A stretch of 64,000 nt of DNA from Acidobacteriota bacterium (GTDB taxonomy: Bacteria > Actinomycetota > Acidimicrobiia > Spongiisociales > ZC4RG35): the NCBI GenBank assembly GCA_022573225.1, contig JACZUI010000005.1, positions 25,657 to 89,656 of the forward strand, in the 5' to 3' direction. How positions within the stretch are numbered: position 1 is the stretch's first letter; each line of letters begins with the position of its first letter. This document shows positions 25,837-34,415 of the stretch, in pieces. The notes under the pieces are model-generated. The model was not told where the DNA came from. It saw nothing but the letters and a program-made list of their open reading frames with translations, and made no database searches. The translations under genes were made by a program, and so were the position numbers.

Positions 25837-26520
25837 ATGACAACAACAAGACCGGCAACCGAGGAGACCACCGAGGCTTGGAGCGAGAGGGTCGTCGGGC
25901 AGAAGGAGACCTTCAATCTGGCCCTGATCCACCTGCTGGAGGAGCTGGCCAAGGGGGAGCCGATCTCGAGGGAACGCGCCTCGGAAGTCGTTGGACTTCC
26001 CCTGGAGAAGATCGACAAGATGTTCATGGCGATCGACACCGCCGGCGGTCAGCTTGACGACCAAGGCAATTTCATTGGGATGGTCCTGACCCTCAAGCCC
26101 ACCCGACACAGCTTCCGGGTCAACGGCAATGACATGTACGCCTGGTGTTCCCTGGACACCATCCTGCTTCCCGGGATTCTCGAGGCTGAGGGTGAGATCG
26201 AATCGACCGATCCTGTCACCGGGGCAACCGTTCGGCTGACGGTTACCGCCGACCAAGTAGTCAATGTAGAACCGGCCGGCGCGGTGACCTCCATTTTCGT
26301 TCCAGGAAAGACCCCGAGCGAGGCCAAAAACAGCCAGCCTGTCGTTGGTGCCGACTCGAAGGTGTGCAGATCGATGCTCTTCTATGAGTCACGGGAGAGC
26401 GCTGAGAAGGCGCTCGAGAACTATCCCAACATTGCGATCTTCACCATTGAGGAAGCCTTCAACCTGGCTCGCGAAACCTGGACCAAACCTGCCCGACGAC
26501 TACGACGGCAAGGCCCATAG
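25837..26520 (+). CDS. merB: Alkylmercury (organomercurial) lyase
   Basis: The 227-residue protein has a winged-helix-like N-terminal segment (about 20-80) and the MerB catalytic domain. The catalytic triad of the family is kept: Cys104 and Asp107 in MYAWCSLDT, and Cys177 in KVCRSMLFY. Other family blocks are DPVTGATVRLTV, VEPAGAV and the C-terminal IEEAFNLAR. MerB breaks carbon-mercury bonds, releasing Hg(II) for reduction by MerA. The start ATG has GGGAG eight bases upstream. No merA, merR or merT is found in the window, so it stands alone, following the P450 gene at 132 bp. Confidence 0.85.
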   Translation: MTTTRPATEETTEAWSERVVGQKETFNLALIHLLEELAKGEPISRERASEVVGLPLEKIDKMFMAIDTAGGQLDDQGNFIGMVLTLKPTRHSFRVNGNDMYAWCSLDTILLPGILEAEGEIESTDPVTGATVRLTVTADQVVNVEPAGAVTSIFVPGKTPSEAKNSQPVVGADSKVCRSMLFYESRESAEKALENYPNIAIFTIEEAFNLARETWTKPARRLRRQGP

Positions 26521-26715
26521 CCGCGACCAGGTTCTCGACCCGGTGTCGACACAGCCCATGAGGGCGGTCCCTAGCAGAGCCGTCAGGGCCGCCAACTCGT
26601 GGCGTGGGCGATGGCCGGTTCGCTGCTGACCACCAGAATCGGGTACGAACTCGAGCCCACAAACTCGGGGACCCGTTCATCGACCAACTTGGAAAGCCGA
26701 GACGGGTGGCGCGCC

Positions 26716-29700
26716 CTAGCCGTCTAGTTGTAGGTCGACCCCACTTCGCGGCCAGTCAAAGAGGTGGAAACTGACATATTCCTTGAGAGCGTCCATTGAA
26801 TAGAGAAACCCCCGCTCCTTCAGCCCGGTGGGGATTCGCTTGTGGGTGAAATTGAGACCAACCGCCACCCGGGCAAGAAGGATCTGGCTCTCTATGGCCG
26901 AAGCGCGGTCAGGCTCGTTTTCTTCGACCCACTCCCATGTCGTTTCCCTCAGGATCTTCAATAGCGAAACCAGTCCGACATCATCCCCCGAAGGATCCTT
27001 ACGACCGGATATTGCGCCGAGAATCGGGGTCCACTCCTCGACCGGCCGTTCTGAGCGCGACTCGAGCAGGTGACTCAACTCGAAGTAGGCATGATCGAAG
27101 AAGAGAAGAGCGTCGGGCTCATAGAAGGCCAGGTCGATCAGGTACCAGCTCAAGTCAGGTTCACCTGCCCGGACCAGGACATTGAAGCCGTGGAGATCGC
27201 CGTGGGTATGTCCCGCTATTGGTCGAATTCCAAGCCGACTGGGACCCGGGAAGACGCCGGCGGCAAAGGCCAGCGGATTCGGGTACCAGTGCCCATCCCA
27301 AATCAGGGTAGGGGTGGCCGGGTCGATTCCGTGATCGGAAAGGAACCCGTGAATCCGCCCACGGCTCGGGTCAATTCGATAGTCGAGCCAGCTAGCCAGG
27401 ACTTCTTGAGGGCTGAGGATCGAGTCGGTCAGTCGATACTGGGCGTTCCATGAGTCCAACAGCTCGCGTACCAGATCCCTGCCCGCGGTGAGTTGAGCGT
27501 CATAGGAGGAGGACTCCCAGTTCAAGGTGTATTCGAGGCCCCTTGCTGCGATGGTGGCGAGCAGAGCTGTCGCTCTGTGCTGATCGAAAGCGTGGACGAT
27601 GCGAGGAAGGTGGACCTCGGCAAACTCGGGTGCGTTTGCCCAAGCAAGCTCGTGACGACGCGCCTCCTGTTCAGCCGGCTCCGACCAGTCGCCCTGCTCC
27701 ATTTTGAGTATCGCTTGGCCGCTGAACCCGCTGCTGGCCAGGTCAACCGCCATAACCGATGCGCCCGACTTGCCTCCCAGCTCGCGAAGGATGTGAATGC
27801 CACCCTCGATTCCCCAGGCTCGCTCGAGGCGACTGCGGAGGCCTTCGTATTGCGCCGGCCAGACGGGACTCTCCGGCTCGTCGGGAGGGCTTCCCGATGG
27901 CCGACTCGATGTCGGTGTCATCGTGGCAACCGCCTGGGTTGTCAGCAACGAGAGATCAAGCGCGGCGCCTTCATCATGGAGCTGGTCCAGTTCCGCTTGG
28001 CTAAACTTCTCGGCGAGTCGTTCAACCGTCTGTTGAAAGTCGGCGGTTTCTTGCGGGGACAGATTTTCCCTTCCACCATCTCGCAGCCCGTCAGCGGCAC
28101 CAACGAGACGAGCCGCCATCACGTCCTCCCCGGCTTCCATCGCCCCTCGGGCCAAGCGGCGAAGAACGGCTGCGATTCCGGCCTTGTGGTTGACTTTGGC
28201 GAACCCATCCACGGCCGCGGCGAGCAAGGTGCCAGCTTCACTGGATCCACCATCGCGGGAAGCGACGTCGGACAAGTACATGCGGGCGAACGCAAGACAA
28301 GCGACGTCGCCGATTCGCTCGAACATCGGAATCGAATCGAGCAAGTGACGCCGCGCCTCCTCATACTTGCCCAGGCCTGCCATGACCGAGCCCAGCCCGC
28401 GAGTTGCGTGGGGTCGGATGAGACGATCATCAAGATCTGCAACGAGATCCAGGGCACCCTGGAATGCCATGTTGGATTCGTCGAGTCGATCGGCGGCCAG
28501 GAGACTGAAGCCGAGGTCGAAGGACAGCCACGCAGCCGACCACCGGTCCCCCAACTGGGTGAACCCTTCGACCGCCTCACGCTGGTAGGTGATGTTGGAG
28601 TGCGGATCGCCATACGCGATCAGCTCCACCTTGGAGCCCAACCATCGCTTTGCGTACGACTCGCCCCAGGGGTCACCAGCCTCCTGGAACAGTCTGATGC
28701 TCTCGTCAATCAGCTCCTTTGCGTCACCAGTGAGCGAGCGGACCTCGGCGAGGGTGTAGGTGGCCATCGCCAACTCACCGAGCGTTCCTTGCTCATCGAC
28801 AATGCGGTACGCCTCTTCGACCGATGATGGTTCTCGGGGTGCACCCTGGGTGATCAATTCGATCGATCCGGTTTTGAGAAAGGCTCGAGCCCAGGCAAGA
28901 GGATGGTTGTCTTTGGCCAGTTCCGTCGCCCGTCGAAACCAGCGGAGCGCTTCAGCCCAGTGAGTCTGCACGAACCAGTAGCGCCCCATGGCTGCGACCA
29001 GCCGAAGCGCCAGCTCACCTTGCCCTGTATCGAGCGCCCAGCCCAGGGCCGTTCGGATATTGTCGAGATCGGGCTTGATTCGCTCGACCCAGCCAGCCTG
29101 CTGGTCGGTGCGCAGGCCGGCGTCGGACTGCTCGGCAAGAGCCAGATAGAACTCAGCATGTGCTGCTCGCGCTTTCTGGCTTGAACCCGAGTCGTTCAGT
29201 CGCTCCAGCCCGTACTGCCGAACAGTCTCGAGCATGCGGTAGCGGTTCTCACGGTCGCCGGTGACCACTTCGACCAATGACTTGTCCACGAGACCACCCA
29301 GCAGAACCACGGCTTCCGAACCCAACACAGCCAGGGCGGCGTCAAGCGACCAGCCCTTGAACACGGAAAGACGCTGCAAGGCCGACTTTTCGTCGCGTTC
29401 GAGATGGTCATAACTCCACGCCATCGTCGCCTGCAAGGTTTCGTGCCGGCCGGTCACCCCTGAGCCGGCGTGGAGAAATTGGAAACGATCGGACAGCCGT
29501 TCGAGAATCTGAGAAGGCGAGAATAGTTTGGCCCGCGAGGCTGCCAGTTCGATTGCGAGAGGCAGGCCATCGAGACGGGTGACTATGGCCTCGATGGTCT
29601 CGAGCTCCTGATGGTCGGGTTGATGCGACGCGTCCACGAGAGCTAGTCGCTCCAGGAACAGTTTCACCGAGTCCGATGCGGCTCCCCCGGATTCGACTCC

Positions 29701-30198
29701 CAGGCCGAGGGGGGCAACCCGGTACACGACTTCGCCGAGGATATCGATTGGCTCCCGAGATGTGACCACGATCCTCATGTCGGGACATCGTTGGAGAAGG
29801 GTGGTGAGGAGAGACCTGACCGCTCCCAGCACGTGCTCACAGTTGTCCACGATGAGGAGCAGGCTTTTGTCTGCAAGAAAGTCTGCCAGCACCTCGACCG
29901 GTGCTCTGGTCGTGCTCGTCGCTATATCACCAACGTCAAACGGCCCCCCGACCACGTCGGGGACGATCTCCGGATCATTGGTCAGTGAGAGATCGATGAA
30001 CCACATACCGTCGGGGAAGGGCTGTGATGTCGTAATGGCGAGCTGAGTGGCAAGCCTCGACTTTCCGACGCCGCCGGGACCGATCAGGGAGACGAGCCGA
30101 TGCGACCTGACGAGATCCGAGACGGCCGCCAACTCGTGGCTTCGCCCCACGAAGCTGGTCAACTCGATCGGCAGGTTGTTGAGCCGTTCATCGTCCAT
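26716..30198 (-). CDS. STAND NTPase with C-terminal APH-like kinase domain
   Basis: This 1160-residue multidomain protein begins with a STAND/NB-ARC-type NTPase as in AfsR and MalT relatives: TSFVGR (14-19), Walker A GPGGVGKS (40-47), Walker B LLLIVDNCEHV (113-123), sensor VTSREP and GLPLAIELAASR (211-222). About residues 330-750 form helical TPR-like repeats. After a Pro/Ser-rich linker (about 770-800) comes a protein-kinase-like domain: a Gly-rich loop (GGKSGASVMAVDL), a Lys in QAILKMEQ, an acidic helix, then catalytic-loop HTHGDLHGFNVL (997-1008) and the metal motif LIDLAFYEPD. No DNA-binding HTH is present. Such signal-sensing NTPases often act in regulation or conflict; the output here would be phosphotransfer (inferred). 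No ribosome site is seen before the ATG. Confidence 0.85.
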   Translation of the reverse strand: MDDERLNNLPIELTSFVGRSHELAAVSDLVRSHRLVSLIGPGGVGKSRLATQLAITTSQPFPDGMWFIDLSLTNDPEIVPDVVGGPFDVGDIATSTTRAPVEVLADFLADKSLLLIVDNCEHVLGAVRSLLTTLLQRCPDMRIVVTSREPIDILGEVVYRVAPLGLGVESGGAASDSVKLFLERLALVDASHQPDHQELETIEAIVTRLDGLPLAIELAASRAKLFSPSQILERLSDRFQFLHAGSGVTGRHETLQATMAWSYDHLERDEKSALQRLSVFKGWSLDAALAVLGSEAVVLLGGLVDKSLVEVVTGDRENRYRMLETVRQYGLERLNDSGSSQKARAAHAEFYLALAEQSDAGLRTDQQAGWVERIKPDLDNIRTALGWALDTGQGELALRLVAAMGRYWFVQTHWAEALRWFRRATELAKDNHPLAWARAFLKTGSIELITQGAPREPSSVEEAYRIVDEQGTLGELAMATYTLAEVRSLTGDAKELIDESIRLFQEAGDPWGESYAKRWLGSKVELIAYGDPHSNITYQREAVEGFTQLGDRWSAAWLSFDLGFSLLAADRLDESNMAFQGALDLVADLDDRLIRPHATRGLGSVMAGLGKYEEARRHLLDSIPMFERIGDVACLAFARMYLSDVASRDGGSSEAGTLLAAAVDGFAKVNHKAGIAAVLRRLARGAMEAGEDVMAARLVGAADGLRDGGRENLSPQETADFQQTVERLAEKFSQAELDQLHDEGAALDLSLLTTQAVATMTPTSSRPSGSPPDEPESPVWPAQYEGLRSRLERAWGIEGGIHILRELGGKSGASVMAVDLASSGFSGQAILKMEQGDWSEPAEQEARRHELAWANAPEFAEVHLPRIVHAFDQHRATALLATIAARGLEYTLNWESSSYDAQLTAGRDLVRELLDSWNAQYRLTDSILSPQEVLASWLDYRIDPSRGRIHGFLSDHGIDPATPTLIWDGHWYPNPLAFAAGVFPGPSRLGIRPIAGHTHGDLHGFNVLVRAGEPDLSWYLIDLAFYEPDALLFFDHAYFELSHLLESRSERPVEEWTPILGAISGRKDPSGDDVGLVSLLKILRETTWEWVEENEPDRASAIESQILLARVAVGLNFTHKRIPTGLKERGFLYSMDALKEYVSFHLFDWPRSGVDLQLDG

Positions 30199-30206
30199 GG
30201 GAAGGT

Positions 30207-30230
30207 GGAAGCTACACCCGGCTAGCTTCC
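30207..30230 (-). promoter_or_regulatory. Perfect inverted repeat just upstream of the STAND gene
   Basis: The arms GGAAGCTA and TAGCTTCC (8 bp) flank an 8-base spacer, ending nine bases before the ATG at 30198. It could be a dimeric-repressor operator or a 5'-leader hairpin limiting translation. Confidence 0.4.
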
Positions 30231-30332
30231 CCGAGGTGAGAGCTCTTTTCGACGATCCGGAACCAGCGGGCCAGGGCCGGCGACGGGACGGCGACTTCCA
30301 GGATCCTTGATGAGCAACCAGGCACCGAATCC

Positions 30333-30845
30333 ATGATCCACACGGAGCACCCGTTCGTCGACGCTCCCAAAGACCGTGACCCCGTCCGACGTTTCCGGGG
30401 CCGGTTGGTCAAGCCGGTCACGATCATCACGTCGGGCGAAGGAGATCGGCGCACCGGGCTCACCGTCTCGTCGTTGTTTGTTGTCGAAGGTGAACCGGGT
30501 CGCGTGCATGCTCTTGTCGGACCCATCTCCGATCTATGGGACGTCGCAGCCGACACGGAGCGGTTCGTCGTCCACGTCTGCCGATTCGAGGACTCCGGGA
30601 TCGCAGAAGTCTTTGCTGGGCTTCGTCCCAGCCCGGGAGGGTTGTTCGCCACCGCTGCTTCAACACCGTCGAGATGGGGTCCGGTGCTCGACGACATTCC
30701 CGACCGACTCTCCTGCTCCCTGGAGTCCCGCGAAGAGAGCGGATTCTCTGGCGTTCTCATCGGGGTTATCGATCATGTCGAGCTTTCCGACATCGAAGAT
30801 CCTCTCGCCCACTTCCGGGGCGCGTATCGAAAGCTGGGCGAGTGA
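30333..30845 (+). CDS. Flavin-reductase-like FMN-binding split-barrel protein
   Basis: A 170-residue protein with the flavin reductase domain layout: a first strand pair KPVTIITSG, a small-residue turn GLTVSSLFVVEG, the DLWDVAADTERFVVHVC block and FSGVLIGVIDHVEL near the end. Such proteins reduce or bind FMN and often supply flavin to monooxygenases. It lies divergent from the STAND gene and convergent with the periplasmic-binding-fold gene, with 13 bp between the stops. Its partner is unknown. Confidence 0.75.
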   Translation: MIHTEHPFVDAPKDRDPVRRFRGRLVKPVTIITSGEGDRRTGLTVSSLFVVEGEPGRVHALVGPISDLWDVAADTERFVVHVCRFEDSGIAEVFAGLRPSPGGLFATAASTPSRWGPVLDDIPDRLSCSLESREESGFSGVLIGVIDHVELSDIEDPLAHFRGAYRKLGE

Positions 30846-30858
30846 CTGAGCGGGTTGT

Positions 30859-31824
30859 CTATATGGCCCGGACTTGTCGTCCGTCTCGCCATTCGATGGT
30901 GATGGGCGTGTGCCCGACTTGTCGCCACGACACATTGAGGGCGAAAGAGCCGAGCAGCGTGGTGGTTCGCCATTGCCTCACCTGATCGTGGTCATACCCT
31001 CGGTGGGCCGCTTCGGCGGAGAGAAACCCGGTCGCTGCGGCCTGAGCTGCCACATAACCGGGTGGCTCGCCATAGGCCCTCTCGTAGCGAAGTGTGAAGT
31101 CAGCCGCGGCCGGGCCGACCTCGGGCGTGGTTGGCTCGGAGATCCACTGCGCCGGACCGACAATCCCTTCGGATGCCGGGCCTAACCGGTCTCCGAATTC
31201 GAGAAGGCCGGCAGCCACACAGCCGATTAGACCGGGTCGGCTCCCCGCCCGAACCTGTTTCACCAAGGCCAGGTCCTCGGTGAAGGTTCCCACAATCAAA
31301 AGCGCGGCGCCCTCCACCGACCCGGCGATGGACCATTCAGAAAGGCTTCTGGCGCGGAAGGTAAGACCTAGCTCGGCCGATCGTTCTCGAGCTCCCGCTG
31401 TCACCGCGGCGGCGAACCGACCTTTTCCCTTGGCGAGCATCACTCGTTCCAAACCCAGGCGGTGGGCGAGGTCCACCGTCCCTGAGAAATAGCTCGAGGC
31501 TGGAGCCGAGACCGGTACCACGAGAGGGCGAGCCAAGTCGTCGGCAGAACCCCCGTGATTCCATAGCAAGACTCCGGCCCCGGACGTGATCGGCCCAACA
31601 CGGCGCATCAGGTTGCTTCCATACGGACCGAGCAATAGATCGGTTCCAGCATTGAGCCAGTTCTGATAGACCTCGGAGGCCCTCTCCGTGCGGCCGGCAT
31701 CGTCCACGATCTCCAATTCGATCTGATCGGCCGACGCCCACAGCTCGAGTCCGCGGGCTGCTTGTCGGCCCTGCAACGCCAGCGGACCGCTCAGGCTGAT
31801 GGTCGCCGCCGCTCTCGTTGGCAT
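30859..31824 (-). CDS. Type I periplasmic-binding-fold protein without signal peptide
   Basis: The 321-residue protein resembles branched-chain amino acid ABC-transport binding proteins: SLSGPLALQGRQAARGLELW at the start, a first-domain DLLLGPYGSN, and a second domain ending with FTLRYERAYGEPPGYVAAQAAATG. It lacks a signal peptide or lipobox and is short for the family (usually about 370-400 with signal). No permease or ATPase gene is near. It may be a cytosolic ligand sensor or a relic. ATG 31824 is preferred because GAGGGA lies upstream; ATG 31839 is also in frame. Confidence 0.65.
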   Translation of the reverse strand: MPTRAAATISLSGPLALQGRQAARGLELWASADQIELEIVDDAGRTERASEVYQNWLNAGTDLLLGPYGSNLMRRVGPITSGAGVLLWNHGGSADDLARPLVVPVSAPASSYFSGTVDLAHRLGLERVMLAKGKGRFAAAVTAGARERSAELGLTFRARSLSEWSIAGSVEGAALLIVGTFTEDLALVKQVRAGSRPGLIGCVAAGLLEFGDRLGPASEGIVGPAQWISEPTTPEVGPAAADFTLRYERAYGEPPGYVAAQAAATGFLSAEAAHRGYDHDQVRQWRTTTLLGSFALNVSWRQVGHTPITIEWRDGRQVRAI

Positions 31825-31887
31825 ACCCTGATCCCTCATACAGACTTCGACATGTCACACCCAGTGGAGCAGAGTTGACATGACCCC

Positions 31888-32262
31888 ATGACAATTGAAG
31901 ACACCAACGGATCCATCGAGTCGATCAGCGCGGTGACCCTGGCGACACAGTCCATGGCGACGTCCGTCAAGTTCTATAGGTCACTTGGCTTCGAGCTTGC
32001 GTCAGGAGGCTCCCACGCCGAGTTCACGACGTTCCGAGTTGGCGGCCAGTACCTGAACATCATCGTCGCCGCGGGTGAACCTGCTTGGTGGGGGCGGGTG
32101 ATCTTCTGGGTAGCGGACGTCGACCGGATGTACCGGCGGGCGCTCGAGGCAGGATGGTCGCCGGAGGCGCCTCCCCGTGATGCCGAGTGGGGTGAGAGGT
32201 ATTTCCATCTCAGCGATCCTGATGGTCACGAGCTGAGCTTTGCCCGTCGGTTGACTGAATGA
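31888..32262 (+). CDS. VOC/glyoxalase-family protein
   Basis: A 124-residue single VOC module pair: VTLATQSMATSVKFYRSLGFELA begins the first beta-alpha-beta-beta-beta unit and a second one ends in YFHLSDPDGHELSFARR, where the DPDGHELSFA signature carries a potential metal-ligand Glu. VOC proteins include glyoxalases, extradiol dioxygenases and antibiotic-binding proteins; which applies is not clear. Start ATG. It is divergent from the preceding gene and its stop is 6 bp from that of the cysteine synthase gene. Confidence 0.8.
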   Translation: MTIEDTNGSIESISAVTLATQSMATSVKFYRSLGFELASGGSHAEFTTFRVGGQYLNIIVAAGEPAWWGRVIFWVADVDRMYRRALEAGWSPEAPPRDAEWGERYFHLSDPDGHELSFARRLTE

Positions 32263-32268
32263 GCGGTG

Positions 32269-33654
32269 TTATCCGGACTCGGTCGCGAAGCCACGCTCCT
32301 GCCAGGCGCTGGTGCCTCCCGTGATGGACCTGGCGTTTCTATAGCCCAGGCTGTTGAGGTACAGAACGCCGGACAAAGACGTGTTGCCGACTTGACAGAC
32401 GCTCAGCACCGGGGCCTCGCGATCGTCGGGCAGCTCTCCAAGATGGTCGGGAAGATCGAGGAGGGGAATGTTGATTGCGCTGGTTATATGCGACTGGCCG
32501 TAGGTGTCGGGGTCACGAACGTCAACCACCAGGGGTCTCTCGCGTTCCCACAACTCGTGAGCGGAGTCGACATCGATGGTCAGCTCCGGGTTGTGCCGTG
32601 CGTTTTCGATCATGGCATCCAAGAGCTCCTCGCGCCTGCTCTTCGATGGCACAGGGGGAGCACCCAAACCGGGAAGATGCTTCACAACGGAGGACGCATA
32701 CTTGAAAACACTGTCTGGGAAGATCACGACAACGCGTTGGCCCGGTTCGTCTGGGATCGCCCTGAGTGCCCCGGCCAAAGCAAGCCCCGAGCTGGGTCCC
32801 GCAGGAATGCTCTCCTCCCGATTTAGCCGCAGGCACATCTCATAGGCCTGACGATTCTCGACCTCGACGAGCTTGTTGTACTCCTCGGGTTCGAAGAATT
32901 CTGTCTGCCTCAGTTGACGGATGCTTCGAACGCCGGGGATGTCATGTCCCTCGGCGGGGTGCACGCCAATGACCTTGATATCTGCGCTCTTCTCCCTGAG
33001 GAACCGGCCGACACCGCTGATCGTGCCGCAGGTGCCGAGAGCGGCGACGAAGTGGGTCACCCCCCCAGAGGTTTGGCGCCATATTTCCGGTCCTGTGGTC
33101 TCGTAGTGCGCTTCGGGGTTGGCCCGGTTGCTGTATTGGTTGAGCATGACGAAGTCGGGCTGTGCCGCTACCTCCATGGCCCTGGCAATCGCCCCCTCCG
33201 GTGCCCCCGGAGCAGGGCACAAGTCATCTTCGAGTTCTTCAACCCTCGCCCCGAATAGCCGGAGCATCGTCTTCTTCTCCAGCGGGATCGCGCTCGATAG
33301 GGGAGTGGTCAGCGGGTATTGGCTTGCGTTGGCGATCATCGTCAGACCCAGACCTGTGTTACCCGAAGTGGGTTCGACGAGTTGCTGCCCGGTCCGGATC
33401 GTTTCGTCGGACTCCGCCTCGCTCAACATTTTGGAGGCGATCCGGTCCTTTACCGAGCCGAACGGGTTGTACCACTCGAGCTTGGCCAACACTTCCGTGT
33501 GGTCGTAGCCGAGCACGTTGTTCAAACGCACCAAAGGTGTTGGATTGTCGACGCCGGGAAGCAACCCGAAAATCGACTCGTAAGTACGCAAGGTGTCTTC
33601 GTTCACGCCGTCGCACTCCTCAAAAGTCGAGGGCGGAATTAACACTACCGGCAT
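32269..33654 (-). CDS. Cysteine-synthase-family PLP enzyme fused to rhodanese
   Basis: The 461-residue protein has an N-terminal fold-type II PLP domain: NPTPLVRLNN, PLP Lys69 in NPFGSVKDR, phosphate/substrate loop PTSGNTG (95-101) and GTCGTISGVGRF. From about residue 365 to the end it carries a rhodanese domain (VVDVRDPDTYGQSHI, candidate persulfide Cys420 in CQVGNTS). The first half makes cysteine or a related beta-replacement product; the second half handles sulfane sulfur. The ATG at 33654 is where homology begins; the frame is open much further upstream but antisense-like there. It is downstream of a YjdI/CDGSH iron-sulfur protein gene. Confidence 0.85.
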   Translation of the reverse strand: MPVVLIPPSTFEECDGVNEDTLRTYESIFGLLPGVDNPTPLVRLNNVLGYDHTEVLAKLEWYNPFGSVKDRIASKMLSEAESDETIRTGQQLVEPTSGNTGLGLTMIANASQYPLTTPLSSAIPLEKKTMLRLFGARVEELEDDLCPAPGAPEGAIARAMEVAAQPDFVMLNQYSNRANPEAHYETTGPEIWRQTSGGVTHFVAALGTCGTISGVGRFLREKSADIKVIGVHPAEGHDIPGVRSIRQLRQTEFFEPEEYNKLVEVENRQAYEMCLRLNREESIPAGPSSGLALAGALRAIPDEPGQRVVVIFPDSVFKYASSVVKHLPGLGAPPVPSKSRREELLDAMIENARHNPELTIDVDSAHELWERERPLVVDVRDPDTYGQSHITSAINIPLLDLPDHLGELPDDREAPVLSVCQVGNTSLSGVLYLNSLGYRNARSITGGTSAWQERGFATESG

Positions 33655-33712
33655 AGGGAAATTGTCGTTACGCGACCCACCTGCCAGGGGCAGTTTCTTG
33701 GGTTGGGCCGGC

Positions 33713-34201
33713 TCAGGGCCCAGTAGTGGGACTGATGTCCTGGGGAGATTGGGCCGTTTCCCGTGAGGCGGAGACAACCTGAGGGTTGTTGCGGAATCCG
33801 ATCCTGCGGTGTGAGAGATCGCAGAACGGTTGGTTCTGGCTGGCTCCACATCGACACAGAGTGAAACGTGGGCCAGCCGTGAACAGGTTGCCTCGAGCAT
33901 CTCGAACTGCGATGTTGCCGCGCACCATGAGTGGCCCGTTGGGCCACGGAATGACTGTGGTCTGCGAAGGAGCCTCCTCGTCGGGAGCTCCGTCGGTCCG
34001 CTCGTAGGTGAGAGCACCCGTCGGGCACTTTTCGACGGCGTGTGCGATCTCGTCGGCGCCGGCGTTCTCGATCGCGATCCAGGGCTTCTCCCCGACATTG
34101 AAAACCTGCGGAAGCGCGTTGAGACACGCAGCGGTGTGGATACACAACTCTGAATTCCAGTGCACCGTGATCTTGTCGGTGCGGTACGACCGTTTGACCA
34201 T
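33713..34201 (-). CDS. YjdI-like (4Fe-4S) and CDGSH iron-sulfur fusion protein
   Basis: The 162-residue protein has two iron-sulfur modules. Residues 1-70 match the YjdI/Fer4_19 ferredoxin-like domain (Cys20, Cys26, Cys59 in CPTGAL). Residues 85-135 form a CDGSH-type module with CRCG (116-119), Cys127 and His131 in FCDLSH, the 3Cys-1His cluster site. It probably serves in electron transfer or redox sensing. It is followed after 58 bp by the cysteine-synthase/rhodanese gene, a sulfur-metabolism link. It is divergent from an LLM oxidoreductase. Confidence 0.82.
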   Translation of the reverse strand: MVKRSYRTDKITVHWNSELCIHTAACLNALPQVFNVGEKPWIAIENAGADEIAHAVEKCPTGALTYERTDGAPDEEAPSQTTVIPWPNGPLMVRGNIAVRDARGNLFTAGPRFTLCRCGASQNQPFCDLSHRRIGFRNNPQVVSASRETAQSPQDISPTTGP

Positions 34202-34353
34202 CGGACCAGAACCTCCTCAGTCACTAGAAGATCATGCATACCGTAACTACTGCCGAGAGGTGCGAGCATCGTCCTGTCAGACCCAGAGCCATTCGCTCCC
34301 GCCAGACGCCAAGGCCGTTCGAGCCTGCGGAGAAGGTGGGGCGATGTGTTTGC

Positions 34354-34365
34354 ATGTTCGAACAT
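34354..34365. promoter_or_regulatory. Palindrome ATGTTCGAACAT in a divergent promoter region
   Basis: A perfect 12-bp palindrome lies 50 bp before the LLM oxidoreductase start and about 150 bp from the iron-sulfur gene start. It may be an operator for a dimeric regulator. It is not the actinobacterial SOS box, which has separated half-sites of the opposite polarity. Confidence 0.3.
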
Positions 34366-34415
34366 CTGTGATGATCGTCCGACCGTCATTGGGCTGAGCT
34401 GTCGAGAGGAGAGAG

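Noticed and set aside
27493..28827. Long plus-strand open frame (444 codons) inside the STAND gene
   Set aside because: It lies antisense to the well-motivated STAND protein, has no recognisable domain or ribosome site, and is explained by high GC content keeping reverse frames open.
34354..34365. LexA/SOS box reading of ATGTTCGAACAT
   Set aside because: Actinobacterial SOS boxes have separated CGAAC and GTTCG half-sites in the opposite polarity, so this palindrome is listed only as a generic operator candidate.
33655..34389. N-terminal 245-codon extension of the cysteine-synthase/rhodanese frame
   Set aside because: It overlaps the YjdI/CDGSH gene in another frame, has low-complexity Ser/Arg content, and homology begins at the ATG at 33654.
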